DNA from: Xestospongia bergquistia
Lineage: Eukaryota; Porifera; Demospongiae; Haplosclerida; Petrosiidae
NCBI GenBank assembly: GCA_963965975.1
Contig: OZ014417.1
Location: 4,941,821-5,005,820, forward strand
Length of the DNA: 64,000 nucleotides
Direction: 5' to 3'
The notes below the pieces were generated by a model. It was not told the origin of the DNA. It made no database searches and worked only from the letters and a program-made list of their open reading frames with translations. This document shows, one piece after another, positions 1-11,966 of this stretch; the first letter of the stretch is position 1; every line of letters starts with the position of its first letter. The position numbers were made by a program, and so were the translations under genes.

Positions 1-59
1 ATATAAACTACTGAAAATGTGCTCACACAATATATACATGTGCTCATCTGGAATATCCC

Positions 60-416
60 TAGTTATCACATTCTACCCTCTCAAGCTTGATGCAGGGGTG
101 CAAAACAATCAACAGGTCGAGGTACATAAGTAGAATGGCGAACAGCAACAGGACGAATTTGTGCAAGTGGTGGTATATCAATTTGAACTGCAGGAGGATC
201 TGGATTTGGAGTGAACTCGTCTGATATATACCAATCTTCGACTGGTTCCTGTGGAACGTGATCAGAGTAGTTACATCTAAGATGGTCAACATAACCATAC
301 TGTATTAAAAATAATGTAGGCGAATGTGGATTAGGCGAAACCTGCATGAATCCTACAATCAGTAAACAATATTCACAAACCTGTACATGGCTGCAAGCAC
401 CACACCCACTCATCAA
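60..416 (-). pseudogene. Ty3/Gypsy-like Pol C-terminal relic
   Basis: The minus-strand frame 416..81 (111 codons, stop at 81-83) contains a stretch ending in YGYVDHLR followed by a proline-rich acidic linker and a tail VRHSTYVPRPVDCFAPLHQA. Many Ty3/Gypsy retrotransposon polyproteins end in this way: a 'GRxVxRHVDHLR' segment after the integrase, a variable linker and an 'RRSTRxRRPxDRF' tail. Only this tail is visible; the rest of pol would lie beyond the window's left edge or has been lost, and upstream sequence (420-600) is repetitive and non-coding. Family identification is by motif only. It could also be another integrase-bearing element of the same clade. Confidence 0.5.
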
Positions 417-567
417 ACTTCGATAGCCACACCCATTAAATATTTTGGATGTGGTTTATTTTGACCACACCTCATATTTTAATTAATGCTCCAGGTAGTC
501 TAGGAAATTAATGCATAGCTGCAAGCACCACACCCAATTATCAAGCCACGATAGCCACACCCATTAA
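385..567. repeat. two direct copies of a ~55-bp motif
   Basis: Positions 385-439 and 512-567 share 'gctgcaagcaccacaccca' and, 20 bases on, 'cgatagccacacccatta'. Additional 'ccacacc' words lie between them. The first copy overlaps the start of the Pol relic. Function unknown. Confidence 0.7.
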
Positions 568-839
568 TGCTCTACATAATCTCATTTCCCTCACAAAAGG
601 AGACTAACTAATCTCTTGTGGCTTCCTCGGCTTTCTCTCTGGAAGATATACTCACCTTTATAGTTGTATTCTCGATACTTACCTTTACTGACTACTACAA
701 ATTGTATAATTGGGTACAATATATAGAGTAGTATAGATACAGACACACCATTTTATCATAAATATGTAATACTACCAAATGTAACACTGCCAAATGTAAT
801 ACTACCACTCATTAGATTACTTGTCAAAATTTACTGTAT
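568..839. other. no gene seen; CA/AT-rich spacer with a short repeat
   Basis: No convincing coding frame. At 765-815 there are three degenerate copies of a 15-bp word (aatgtaatactacc). Its reverse complement recurs at 5466-5545, beyond the other end of array A. Confidence 0.5.
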
Positions 840-1936
840 GTTGTTAACTTACTGCCCAGGCTCTTTGAGATAGAGGAATGTCTGTCTTGAGTCTTGATCC
901 AGATGTCTTGAGCATTGATCCACAAGTCCAGCCAAGCTACATTAATAGATGCATTATGAATTAATGTACTCTAGTACTGTATTCTGTTAACATACTGCCC
1001 AGCGTCTTTGAGATCGTGGAAAATCTTGACTCTTGATCCCGATATCCAGCGAAGCTATAGTAATCAAACAGAAATTGAGAGTAATGTGTATTATGAGTAA
1101 TGAGTATTATGAATTATGTACACTAGTACTGTAAGCTGTTAACTTACTCCACAGACTCTTTGTGATAGAGGAATGTCTTGACCTTGATCCTGAAGTCCAG
1201 TGAAGCTACAGTAATAAAAGAGAAATTAAGAGTAACATGCAGTAATAAAAGAGAAAGTAAGAGTAATGATGTACACTACTACTGCATTCTGTGAACTTAC
1301 TCCCCAGCGTCTTTGACAGATAGCAGAATGTCTTTGATTCTTGATCCCAATATCCAGTGAAGCTATAGCAATAAAAGAGATATATTTAAGGTTATGATGC
1401 ATTATGAATTACTTTATACTAGTACTGTATGATCTTACTCCATAGACTCTTCGAGATACATAAATGCCTTGAGCCTTACTCCCTAGACTCTTCAGATGAA
1501 TTTCTTGAGCCTTGAGCTTGATGTCGAGCAAAGCTATAGTAATGAAAAAGAGATTAGGAGTATTATGAATTAATGTATTATGAATTAAGACTTATTAATT
1601 AATGCACACCAGTACTGTGTGCTGTTAACTTACTCCACAGACTCTTTGTGGTAGAGGAATGTCTTGAGTCTTCATCATGATGTCCAGTGAAACTATGGTA
1701 ATAAAAGGAAAATCAAGAGTAATGATGTCTTCTTTAAGTAATGTACACCAGTACTATATGCTGCTAACTTACTTCCCAGAATCTTCAGATAGAGGAATGT
1801 CTTGAGCCTTGATCTTGACTTCAAGCGAAGCTACAGTTATACAAGAGAAATTAAGAGCAATGAATTACTTCATACTAGTACTGACTACTGAATGCTGTTG
1901 ACTTACTGCCAAAAGTCTTTGAGATAGAGAATTGTC

Positions 1937-2495
1937 TAGCCTCGTACCCAGGCTTTCGCAAAAGAAAAGAAAGCTTGGTAACTACTGCTTGTGTATGCGC
2001 TTAATTATTGTAAATTATGTTATATGTTCATATCATAATGACAACATTTTAAATTAAATGACAAGTAAATGGGTCAGGTTTATATTGATGACGTTTCATT
2101 CACTACTGAGTTTGGGCATGTCTAGCTGAGTTTGTCGGTTCTGCAGAGATTTAATGAAAGCTAAAAGAACGACAAATTTGTTCAGTGCTGTTGGAATACA
2201 AAACCACACGAAAATATCTTTTCCATCATATATAGCTTCAATGAACAAGAGTTGCTCCTTTTAAGAAATAGATTTGGCATTGCTAGCAGCTTTAGAACAT
2301 ACAGTAGAGCAGAAGAAAACTTTATATCAGTGATACAAATAGTCTCATATTACGGGTAAAGGAATTTTGACGTCATAGTTGATGGAGGATTCATAGAGTA
2401 TACTAGTTTCAAAGAAATCTGTGGAAATTAAATGCATGCACAAACAGTAGTTACCAGGCTTTCTTTTCTATCGTGAAAGCCTGGGTATGAGGCTA
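1937..2495. mobile_element. MITE copy 1 with ~57-bp TIRs, 9-10 bp TSD
   Basis: The ends are inverted: 'tagcctcgtacccaggcttt' at 1937 and its near reverse complement ending 'gggtatgaggcta' at 2495, extending about 57 bp inwards. The flanks gagaattgtc (1927-1936) and gagaaatatc (2496-2505) match at 8 of 10 bases. The length is 559 bp with no transposase frame. Long TIRs with a 9-10 bp duplication suggest a Mutator-like non-autonomous element (inference). Confidence 0.85.
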
Positions 2496-2581
2496 GAGAA
2501 ATATCTTGATCCTTGATCCTGACATCCAGCAAAGCTATTGTAATAAAACACAAATTAAGACTATGCTATATTATGAATTAA

Positions 2582-3244
2582 CCCTTTGACGGGCGGGGCA
2601 AATTAAGTGTAATCACGCCCATGGGCGGCTACTTTTCCAAAAACGCTTTTCAACAATAGCAACGCTTTAAAAGCTTACTATAGCAACTACGTGACGCTTA
2701 CATGTAAGTAACTAGTGTGACAGGATATATAGGTTGTTGTTTTTACCATAACAACAAGAAAAGTCGTATAATGAAAGCTCAACTCTGTACTATACTACGA
2801 CAAAAAACGCTTACATTTCGAAGCCATATCTGAAACAGTAGAACTCGACTGATCATCTTTATGAGCATAGAGTTGATCTCTTCGTTGTGTGGGGAGTCTG
2901 TTGATACTTTGTTCTAAGCCAAACGATGTAAACTAAGTGCAAAACGAAGGTTTTCTTGGACACATCTCATAATGGAACAATCATATCCTGTCAATTTATT
3001 TGGGTGGAGCTTTCAATTGGAGGTCTGTTTCAGAAGGCAACTGTATGAAGTTTCTGCCTTACGAAGCCATGATGCCTTAGCTGTGTCTTTAGCTTTGCAA
3101 ACGAGTATTTACAATTGCCTTCGCGTTGTTGCTTTCAAAAAAAAGTCTAGGTGTCCTTGTAATGGCTGCTGCGCAAAATTGCGCTACCGCCCACTCAATA
3201 ATTACATTCGCCTGCGCAAAATTGCGCAACTGCCCGTGAAAGGG
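2582..3244. mobile_element. piggyBac-type non-autonomous element (TTAA TSD)
   Basis: The ends are ccctttgacgggc (2582) and gcccgtgaaaggg (3244), with TTAA at 2578-2581 and 3245-3248. The flanking array-A unit becomes continuous ('attatgaattaatgtacag') when the element and one TTAA are removed. One end carries the palindrome CGCCCATGGGCG; the other carries two near-palindromes TGCGCAAAATTGCGC (about 3174 and 3213). The 663-bp interior shares about 440 bp (2582-3020) with the right part of the piggyBac element at 38860-41703. It has no transposase. The apparent open frame 2972-3274 runs out of the element into array A and is not considered a gene. Confidence 0.88.
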
Positions 3245-4638
3245 TTAATGTACAGTAGTATCGTATTTAGTTAACTTACTCTTCAGAGTCTTCGAAGTAT
3301 AGGAATGTCTTGAGACTTGAGCCAGACATCAAATGAAGCTACAGTGATAAGATGCATTATTAATTAATTTATACCAGTACTGTATTCTGTTAACTTACTC
3401 CCCAGCGTCTTGAGATAGCAGAATGTCTTGATTCTTGATCGCAATATCCAGTTAAGCTATAGTAATAAAATAGGAATTGAGAGTAATGTGTATTATGAGT
3501 AATGGGTATTATGAATTAATGTACACTAGTACTGTATGCTGTTAACTTACTCCACAGACTCTTTGTGATAGAGGAATGTCTTGAGCCTTGACCCTGAAGT
3601 CCAGTGAAGCTACAGTAATATAAGAGAAATTAAGAGTAATATGCAGTAATAAAAGATAAAGTAAGAGTAATGATGTATTATGACTTAATGTACACTACTA
3701 CTGTATTCTGTGAACTTACTCCCCAGTGTCTTTGAGATAGCAGAATGTCTTGATTCTTGATACTGATATCCAGCGAAGCTATAGTAATAATAATGTGTAT
3801 TATGAGTAATGGGTATTATGAATTAATGTACACTAGTACTGTATGCTGTTAACTTACTCCACAGAGTGAGACTCTTTGTGATAGAGGAATGTCTCAAGCC
3901 TTGATCCTGAAGTCCAGTGAAGCTACAGTAATAAAAGAAAAATTAAGAGTAATATGCAGTAATAAAAGAGAAAGTAAGAGTAATGATGTATTATGACTTA
4001 ATGTACACTACTACTGTATTCTGTGAACTTACTCCCCAGTGTCTTTAAGATAGCAGAATGTCTTGATTCTTGATCCCAATATCCAGCGAAGCCATAGCAA
4101 TAAAAGAGATATTAAAGGTAATGTTGCATTATGAATTACTTTATACTAGTACTGTATGATCTTACTCCCTATCGAGATACATGAATGCCTTGAGCCTTAC
4201 TCCCTAGACTCTTCAGATGAATTTCTTGAGCCTTGAGCCTGACGTCGAACAAAGCTATAGTAATGAAAAAGAGATTAAGAGTATTATGAATTAATGTATT
4301 ATGAATTAAGACTTATGAATTAATGTACACTATGATTGTATTCAGTTAACTTACTCTTCAGACTCTTTGAGATATAGGAATGTCTTGAGCCTTGAGACTG
4401 ACATCAAGTCAAGCTATAGTAATAAAAGAAGTTAAGAGTAATCGTGTTTCATGAATCAATGTAACCTAGTATTGTATTCTGTTAACTTACTTGACAAACT
4501 CATCGAGATAGAGGATCTTCATCCTTGACCTCTGACAACCAGCGAATCTATTGTAATAAAAGAGATTAATAATGCATCATGAATAAATTTATACTAGCAC
4601 TGACTTACTCCCAAGAGTCCTTGAGATGGAGAAATGTC

Positions 4639-5128
4639 TAGCCTTGTACCCAGGTTTTCGCAATAGAAAAGAAAGCCTGGTAACTACTGCTTGTGCATGC
4701 GTTTATTGTAATTTACGCAATATACTGACATCATAATGGCAAGATTTAGAATTAAATGACAAGTAAATGGCTGGGTTTCTATTGATGATGTTTCATTCAC
4801 TACTGAGTTTAGGCATGGCTAGTTGAGTTTGTTGGTTCTGTAGATACTTAATGAAAGCAAAAAGAGCGACAAACATGTTCAGTGTTGTTGGAATAGAAAA
4901 CCACACGAAAACATCTTTTCCATCATTAGCATAGAGTAGAGCAGAAGAATACTTTCTATCAGTACTACAAATAGTCTCACATTGTGATTAAAGGAATTTT
5001 GACATCAATAGTTGACGGAGGATTCCTAGAGTATACTACTTTCAAAGGAATCTGTGGAAATTAAATGCATGCGCTAATAGTAGTTACCAGGCTTTCTTTC
5101 CTATCGCAAAAGCCTGGGTACGAGGCTA
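4639..5128. mobile_element. MITE copy 2, same family as 1937-2495
   Basis: It starts 'tagccttgtacccaggtttt' and ends 'gcctgggtacgaggcta', with perfect 10-bp flanks gagaaatgtc (4629-4638 and 5129-5138). It is 490 bp, about 70 bp shorter inside than copy 1. It sits at the same position of an array-A unit as copy 1, so the two copies most likely arose by duplication of an array block, not by independent insertion. Confidence 0.85.
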
Positions 5129-5465
5129 GAGAAATGTCTTGATCCTTGATCCTGATGTCCAGTGAAGCTATTGTAATAAAAAACAAATTAACAGAAATAA
5201 TTAATTATGAATTAATGTACACTAGTATTGTATTCACTTAACTTACTCTTCAGACTCTTCGAAGTATAGGAATGTCTTGAGTCTTGAGCCTGAAGTATTA
5301 TGAATCAATGTACACTAGTAGTCTAGTACTGTATGGTCTTAACTTACTCCATAGACTCTTTTGAGACAGAGGATGTCTTGAGCCTAGTCCTGATGTACAG
5401 CGAATCTAGGGTAATAAAAGAGAAACGAGAAGGAATAATATATTTTACACTGACGTTAAAATATG

Positions 5466-5545
5466 TTAATGACAATATTACATTTGCAGTATTACATTTG
5501 ACAGTATTACATTTGGTAGTATTATATTTGTAGTATTAGTTTATG
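5466..5545. repeat. 15-bp tandem repeat (agtattacatttg)
   Basis: About four degenerate copies of 'agtattacatttg(a/g)(c/t)'. The inverted counterpart is at 765-815, so array A is bracketed by short inverted copies. Confidence 0.65.
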
Positions 5546-6419
5546 TCAAAATACCAGTTAATGTTTATACATTTTTATTGTTAATATACTTACCAATTGT
5601 TATTTCCTTCATCTGCATGTATGTGTGTGTGTGTATGTTTAAAATAAGGTAATATTGTTAAGTTATACGATATGAATGTAACATTACACTGATATCCGTA
5701 TACCTAGAAGGACAACAAATCATGTTACTTGAGTCTATCATGATGTAATACATTACTTTACCATGTACCAAGGAACATCATTCGCTCAGAAATACTGCAG
5801 GGAAGACTGCCAAATGACTTGGCTAAATGGAATGCAACATACTTTAGTAACCAGCATATTTACTTAATGAATATTACTCAGACTTGCAACATAGTACTAA
5901 ATATACTTCTTACTAAAGTCAATATATCACAGAGAAAAGGACTAGTTTAAAAGTCAAGCTTGATATACTAACAGACGTGGAGTACTGCTTCTCTGACCAT
6001 ATTTGTTACTATTGTCTTTCCCTTTTGTTGTAGTCAAGAACATCATTATCTGAGATTTACTACAGAGGACACTGTCAAATGGTTTGGCTGTATGGAATCC
6101 AGTTCCTTATTCTGTCTTGCTTAACAGCCCTGCAAAGGTAAAGTACTTACAAGTACAAAAACATAACAAGCTGACACTCATACAAAAATACACGATATAC
6201 TAATACACATGGAGTACCGCTACTCTGACCGTATTTATTTGCCCTTGGGCTGTAGCAAGTAACATCATTGTCTTGGATTGACTTGGCTGAAAGGATATAA
6301 AGTCTGGTTGCTAAAATGAAGTAATGCACAAAATATACTGATTACTAAAGCCTATACCTTACAGAGAAAAGGACTAGTGAGATATTATGTTTTAAAATGA
6401 CTAGTTAATAACTTGTATA

Positions 6420-6590
6420 AACACATTCACATATGATACAGCACACAACTCAAGACTAAATAACACAATATTCATATTTTATAAAGTATGTTGCATAGAT
6501 AACTTATGGTACACATATGATAATAATATTCATAACTATATGCAACACAATAACCAAATAATAATACAGTACCCATTGGTTGCTAAAATG
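6420..6590. repeat. ~170-bp sub-block of array B (oldest of five copies)
   Basis: A block with 'acacattcacatatgatac', 'catagataacttatgg' and 'acacaataaccaa' occurs here and at about 10975-11150, 21045-21210, 25985-26160 and 27540-27712. In the latter four it splits the usual 'ccattacaagctgatac' word, so it looks like an old insertion later copied with its host units. No clear terminal repeats were found. Confidence 0.6.
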
Positions 6591-6912
6591 AAGTAATGCT
6601 GTCTAAGATTTCTAGTACAAACCTCTAGTACCAACCATTACAAGCTCATACTGAAACAAAGGTTGAGACAATGGAGGTAAATAGGCTTGTACTAAAGAGA
6701 AAAACTTGAATAATGTTATTCAGACATTGCATTAAATGATTTTGACGTGGAAGAGGAAGAAGAGATTGTTGTTATATAGCATAATATATAATAGTTATTA
6801 TTGTATATATAACATGTATAATAATGTGTATGCAGTAACAATATTATTGCATTATAATTAGAAAAACAAACTAAACACTAAGTACTTTTCATTCCATTTT
6901 CTTTTACACAGA

Positions 6913-8561
6913 ATGGACACCGACGAAAATCTGGAAAGGTAAGATCAAAAGAAAGAATTATTATAACCATGTCTACTGCTTCTGTTATTATACCAACACT
7001 CCAAATAATTCTTTGATGCTTGTCTTTTCTAATTCTATAGTTGTGATGCTATGGAGATTGATGAACCATTTGAATTTGAGTCAGGTGAATCCTTTTTGAG
7101 TCAACTAAAACTGGCCTTACTACTGACAGGCCTACTACTGTCCTTCCCTGTACTGTTCCTTGTGAACCTACAGTTCCCCTCTCTCATACCCTAATCAATA
7201 TGATTGCTGAGCAAACTAATGTATACGCTCGAGAAGTGCTATCAACTGATGCCTACGAGAGATTTGACCAAGTAACACCGCTTGAAATTCAAGCGTATTT
7301 TGGATTCATGATTCTAATGGGAATCAATCAATTACCATGCCTTTATGATTACTGGAAATTAGATCCAACTTACTATTACTCCCCAGTAGCAGACAGGATA
7401 TCTCTGAGACGATTCTTGGAAATCTCTCGGTTTCTCCATTTCACGCAGAATGAATCCTATTCAGTTCAGCGAACAGATCCTAGCTATGATCGTCTTTGGA
7501 AAATCCGACCGGTGATAACTTCCATATCAGAGAGGTTTTTGGAGATATATAATCCTCACAGTGCCAGCTCAATTGATAAGGCCATGATCCCCTTCAATTG
7601 AAGATCCTCTCTCAAGCAATATCTTCCCAAAAAACCTACAAAGAGAGGGATAAAAGTCTGGATGAGAGCATATGCTATAAATGGCTATGTTTCTCAATTT
7701 CAGGTGTACCTTGGCAAAGTGGGAGGCAGGTCGGAAACACATATACATGAACGGGTTGTGAAAGATCTAACCAGGAATCATGTTGGCAAACACTATACAG
7801 TGTACTGCGATAACTTTTTCACCAGTGTACAGCTCTTCAATGACCTTCTAAAGGACTCAATCTATGCATGCGGCACCATTCGATCAAATCGAGTGGGCTA
7901 TCCTGATGAATTTAAGCCTTTTCTTAAGAAGGGACTACCAGAGAGGGGAGATTACAAGACAATTGAAAAAGAAAATTGCATTTTCTCATTGTGGCAAGAC
8001 AACAAAACAGTAAGTGTTCTCTCTACCAACTGCAGAAATGAAGAAGGCACAGTAACCAGAAAACAAAAGGATGGCACAAGAAAAACTTTCACCTGCCCCT
8101 TGAATGTTATTGACTACAACAAGTATATGGGAGGGGTTGATTGCAATGACCGGCTACAACACTACTACTGTGTACGACTGAAAAGCCACAAATTCTACAA
8201 ATACATCTTTTGGTTTTTATTTGAACTCACTTTGGCAAATGCCTACATCCTTCACAGGTATGTACCATCAACAGGGCATGTATACCATCAATACGTTGAC
8301 TTCAAGTCAGAGTTGGCAAAACAGCTAATTGGGAATTATAACGGTCGAAAAGTTAGAGGTCGCCCTTCCTCTGCTATTCATCCCTCAGTACCAACTCTAC
8401 ACTTCCCAATGAAGGCAGCAAAGCGAAGCAAATGCTCTCATTGCTACAGGAAGGGAAAACAATTGAAGTGGACACAGTGGGAATGCCAAATGTGCAAAAA
8501 AAACCTATGCCACACAGGAAAACCAGATAGTGACTGTTTCCTAGCATTTCACAATTATTAG
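6913..8561 (+). pseudogene. piggyBac transposase, near-intact pseudogene
   Basis: Cut-and-paste DDE/D transposase. A likely first exon (ATG 6913, MDTDENLE) is followed by a 102-bp GT..AG intron (6939-7040), an acidic N-terminus, and then the DDE domain. The core frame runs from MIAEQTNVYA (7200) to CFLAFHNY (stop 8559-8561). Catalytic aspartates are visible in SIDKAMIPF (about 7578), VYCDNFFTS (about 7808) and YMGGVDCNDRL (about 8134). A C-terminal cysteine-rich zinc domain follows (CSHC, CQMC, CHTG, about 8432-8530). Two lesions are seen: an in-frame TGA at 7599-7601, where the family has glycine in 'PFKGR', and a one-base shift in the T-run near 7092 separating the N-terminus from the core. 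No TTAA-flanked TIRs were found, so the element's limits are unknown. It interrupts array B near 6730-8990. Confidence 0.92.
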
Positions 8562-8993
8562 TATTATGTAGTCTACACACACACACACTCATAGTATCAT
8601 ATCCTCATGCTATTTACGTACTAAATTATGTTATACACATTTTACTCTACAAATGCACTTCAAAGCGTTTCTTTGTTCTATACAAATACAAGTAATATAT
8701 GAAACTAACTTTCAATCATAAAGAAGCCCTAGAATAGAACACAATCAAACGCTGTCAGTAAACAAAGAAATGTAAACGTAGCCCTTGATCACGAATTTTG
8801 CTACCAACTTCCCTTTATGATGACAAGATCTTGGACAACGTTTCACTATCCTTTTGACTCTTCGTAGAACACAACATGCTAACTTTACTTCGAGCAAAGG
8901 CAAAAGCATTCACATCACTAACCTTACATTTCTTTCCCTCTACAAACCACAGAAATAATTTGGTCACAGTGTGCGTTTGCGCATGCCAAACCA
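8562..8993. other. 3' flank of piggyBac gene, no gene seen
   Basis: About 430 bp of non-coding sequence between the transposase stop and the next array-B-associated block. It includes a short CA run (8577-8590). It probably belongs to the piggyBac element's 3' end, but no terminal repeat is recognisable. Confidence 0.4.
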
Positions 8994-9078
8994 CCTAGTA
9001 ATAAAGATAAAATATTTAATGATAATTATTGCTGTGTCGCTCACAAATATCACAGTTTTAGCACCTTCATTTAGTAAA
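8994..9078 (-). repeat. intron-side copy of captured gene fragment
   Basis: The block 'cctagtaataaagataaaat' through 'cagttttagcaccttcattt' matches the sequence that lies next to the captured glycosyltransferase-like exon at 10105-10190. Only the presumed intron part is present here, joined directly to the piggyBac flank. Confidence 0.6.
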
Positions 9079-9960
9079 GCTCATTGAATTTAAAGTCAAG
9101 CTATATATACTAACACACTTCACTGTATTTACTTACCCTTGGGCTATAGCGAGTAACATTATTGTCTTGGATTTACTGCAGAGAACACTGTCAAATGATT
9201 TGGCTGAATGGAATCTGGTTCCTTTTTCTATCTTGCTAAATAGCCCTGTAGAAATAAAGTCATGAATCTTTGGCTGCTAAAACGAAGTAACGATGAACTA
9301 AACAAAGGGCTAAAGCTCATTGAATTTAAAGTCAAGCTATATATACTAATATGCTTGACTGTATTTACTTGCCCTTGGGCTATAGCAAGGAACATTATTG
9401 TCTTGGATTTACTGCAGAGAACACTGTCAAATGACCTGGCTGAATGAAATCCAGTTCCTTCTTATGTCTTGCTAAACAACCCTGCTAAAATAAAGTCATG
9501 ACTCCATGTTTGCTAAAACAAAGTAATACTGTCTAAGATTTCTAGCACAAAATATTACAACGTGATTACAAATGCACTAAACTAAGGGCTAAAGCTCATT
9601 GAATTTAAACTCAAGCTATATATACTAACACACTTCACTGTATTTACTTGCCCTTGGGCTATAGTGAGGAACATTATTGTCTTGGATTTACTGCAGAGAA
9701 CACCGTCAAATGATTTGGCTGAATGGAAACTAGTTCCTTCTTCTGTTTTGGTAAACAGACCTGTAGAAATGAAGTTGTGAATGATTGGTTGCTAAAACGA
9801 AGTAATGCTGTCTAGGATTTCTAGTACAAACCTTTACAAGCTGATACTGATACCAAAGAAGACACAATGGGGGTTAAAAGCCCTGCAGAAATAAAGTCGT
9901 ACTCATTGGTTGCGAAAACGCTAAGATTTCTAGTACACATTGTGACAAGCTTACTGATGT

Positions 9961-10190
9961 TATCTTTAGTCTTATATGAGGCTCCAACTGTATAATATCC
10001 TTCAGCAACAGCTGGTACAAGAATTACATCTGCTTTTGCTCTTCCAATAATTGAAATGCCTCCTCTACGATCTCAACTGAAATACTAGGTATATCAGAAC
10101 CCACCTAATAATAAAGATAAAATATTTAATGATAATTATTGCTGTGTCGCACACAAATATCACAATTTTAGCAGCTTCATTTAGTAAAGC
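9961..10190 (-). pseudogene. glycosyltransferase-like (DUF2064-type) exon fragment, copy 1
   Basis: On the minus strand a splice-acceptor-like tattattag (ending at 10105) is followed by VGSDIPSISVEIVEEAFQLL and, after a one-base frame change, ADVILVPAVAEGYYTVGA. The order GSDIPxI, EEAFxLL, ADVxLxPAxxGGYYxVGA matches the central part of DUF2064/TIGR04282-type nucleotide-sugar transferase-like proteins ('GSDcPgl..LeeAf..L..advvlGPaeDGGYyLiG'). The 'DGGYY' is changed to EGYY and the frame is broken. It is a fragment only; the rest of the gene is absent. It lies inside array B with a presumed piece of intron (10105-10190), so a gene segment was captured and copied with the array. Confidence 0.5.
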
Positions 10191-11966
10191 TCATTGAATT
10201 TAAAGTCAAGCTATATATACTAACACATTTCACTGTATTTACTTCCCCTTAGGCTATAGCAAGGAACATTATTGTCTTGGATTTACTGCAGAGAACACCG
10301 TCAAATGTTTTGGCTGAATGGAATCCAGTTCCTTCTTCTGTCTTGCTAAACAGCCTGTAGAAATAAAGTCGTGACTCATTGGTTGCTACTAAAGAAGTAA
10401 TGCTTCTAAGATTTCTATTACAAACCTTTACAAGCTGATACTGATACCAGAGAAGACACAATGGGGGTGAAAAGACTTTTATACTGGTTATTAAAGTGTA
10501 TATATTACAGAGACAAGGAAACGTGATATATGTTTTAAAATGGCTTATTATAGGCTTAGTTAAGATAACAAATGCACTAGAACTAAGGACTAAAGCTCAT
10601 TGAATTTAAAGTCAAGCTAGATATATTAACACAAATGAAGTATTGATACACTGACTGTATTTATTTGCCCATGGGCTGTAGCGAGGAACATTATTGTCTT
10701 GGATTTACTGCAGAGACCACTGTCAAATGATTTGGCTGAATGGAATCTGGTTCCTTCTTCTATCTTGCTAAACAGCCCTGTAGAAAGAAAGTCATGAATC
10801 TTTGGTGGCTAAAACGAAGTAAAGATGCACTAAACTAAAGGCTAAAGCTCATTGAATTGAAAGTCAAGCTATATATACTAACACACTTGACTGTATTTAC
10901 TTGCCCTTTGGCTATAGCGAAGAACATTATTGCTAAAATGAAGTAATGCAGTCTAAGATTTCTAGTATAACCATTACAAACACATTCACATATGATATCG
11001 GACAATACTCAAGACTCAATAAAATCTCTACAATATGCACATTTTATAATATAAAGTGCATAGATAACTTATGGGACAGGAAGTCTACACATGATAATCA
11101 TATTCATAAGTATACACAATACAATAACCAACCAATAATACAGCACAAGCTGATACTGACACAAACGTAGAGACAGTCAGGGTAAACAGCCCTGCAGAAA
11201 TAAAGTTGTGACAAAACATTACAAGCTAATACTGATACAAAAGTAGACACAATAGGTTTAAAAGGGCTTGTACTAAATAAAAACACTTGACTAACTACTC
11301 ATATAATGGTAGACATAATGAGGCTAAGGGGCTTGTAGTGATAAAACAATTGACTAATATTATTCAGACTTCCTACATTGTACTAAATATACTGGTTACT
11401 AAAGTTTATATATTAGAGAAAAGGAATAGTCAGATATGTTTCCAAATGACTTATCAGATGCACTAAAACTAAGGGCTAAAACTGACTCAATTTCTTTTGT
11501 TCTAGCGAGTAACATCATCGTCTAAGATTTATTGCAGACAAGACTGTCAAATCACTTGGCTGCATGTAATACAGTTCCTTCTTCTGTCTTGCTCCACAGC
11601 TCTGCAGACGTAAAGTCCTGACAGATTGGTTGCTAAAATGAAGTAATGCTGTCTAAGATTTTTAGTACAAACCTTTACAAGCTGATACTGATACCAAAGC
11701 AGACACAATCAGGGTAAAAAGCCTTTTAAAAACACTTTAATATTATTATTGAGACTTGCTACATTGACTGGCAGTACTTGTTACTACTGTTTTTTCCTTC
11801 TGTTCTAGCAAGGAATTTCATTGTCTCGGATTTACTGCAGAGAACACTGTCAAATGCTTGCCTGTTGGAATCCAGTTCCTTCTTTTGTCTTGTTAAACAG
11901 CCCTGCAGAAGTAAAGTCCTGACACATTGATTGCTAAAATGAAGTAATGCAGTCTATGAATTCTAG

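Larger units (their letters stand above)
840..5450. repeat. tandem array A, diverged ~145-bp unit
   Basis: The unit contains the ordered words 'ttaacttactcc', 'agactctttg', 'gataga(g)gaatgtcttgag', 'ccagtgaagctacagtaat' and 'attatgaattaatgtacact'. Unit starts near 844, 987, 1138, 1284, 1433, 1625, 1764, 1899, 3270, 3388, 3540, 3713, 3848 and 4025 give spacings of roughly 120-180 bp. Three insertions interrupt it (1937-2495, 2582-3244, 4639-5128). The 1138-2500 and roughly 3850-5140 halves are segmental copies of each other: both carry the same unusual unit 'ttactccctagactcttcag' and the same MITE at the same unit position. No coding frame runs through it. Confidence 0.85.

Noticed and set aside
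2972..3274. 100-codon plus-strand frame in the piggyBac MITE
   Set aside because: It crosses the MITE's right terminus and the TTAA into array A and has no homology to the C-terminus of the two transposases here.
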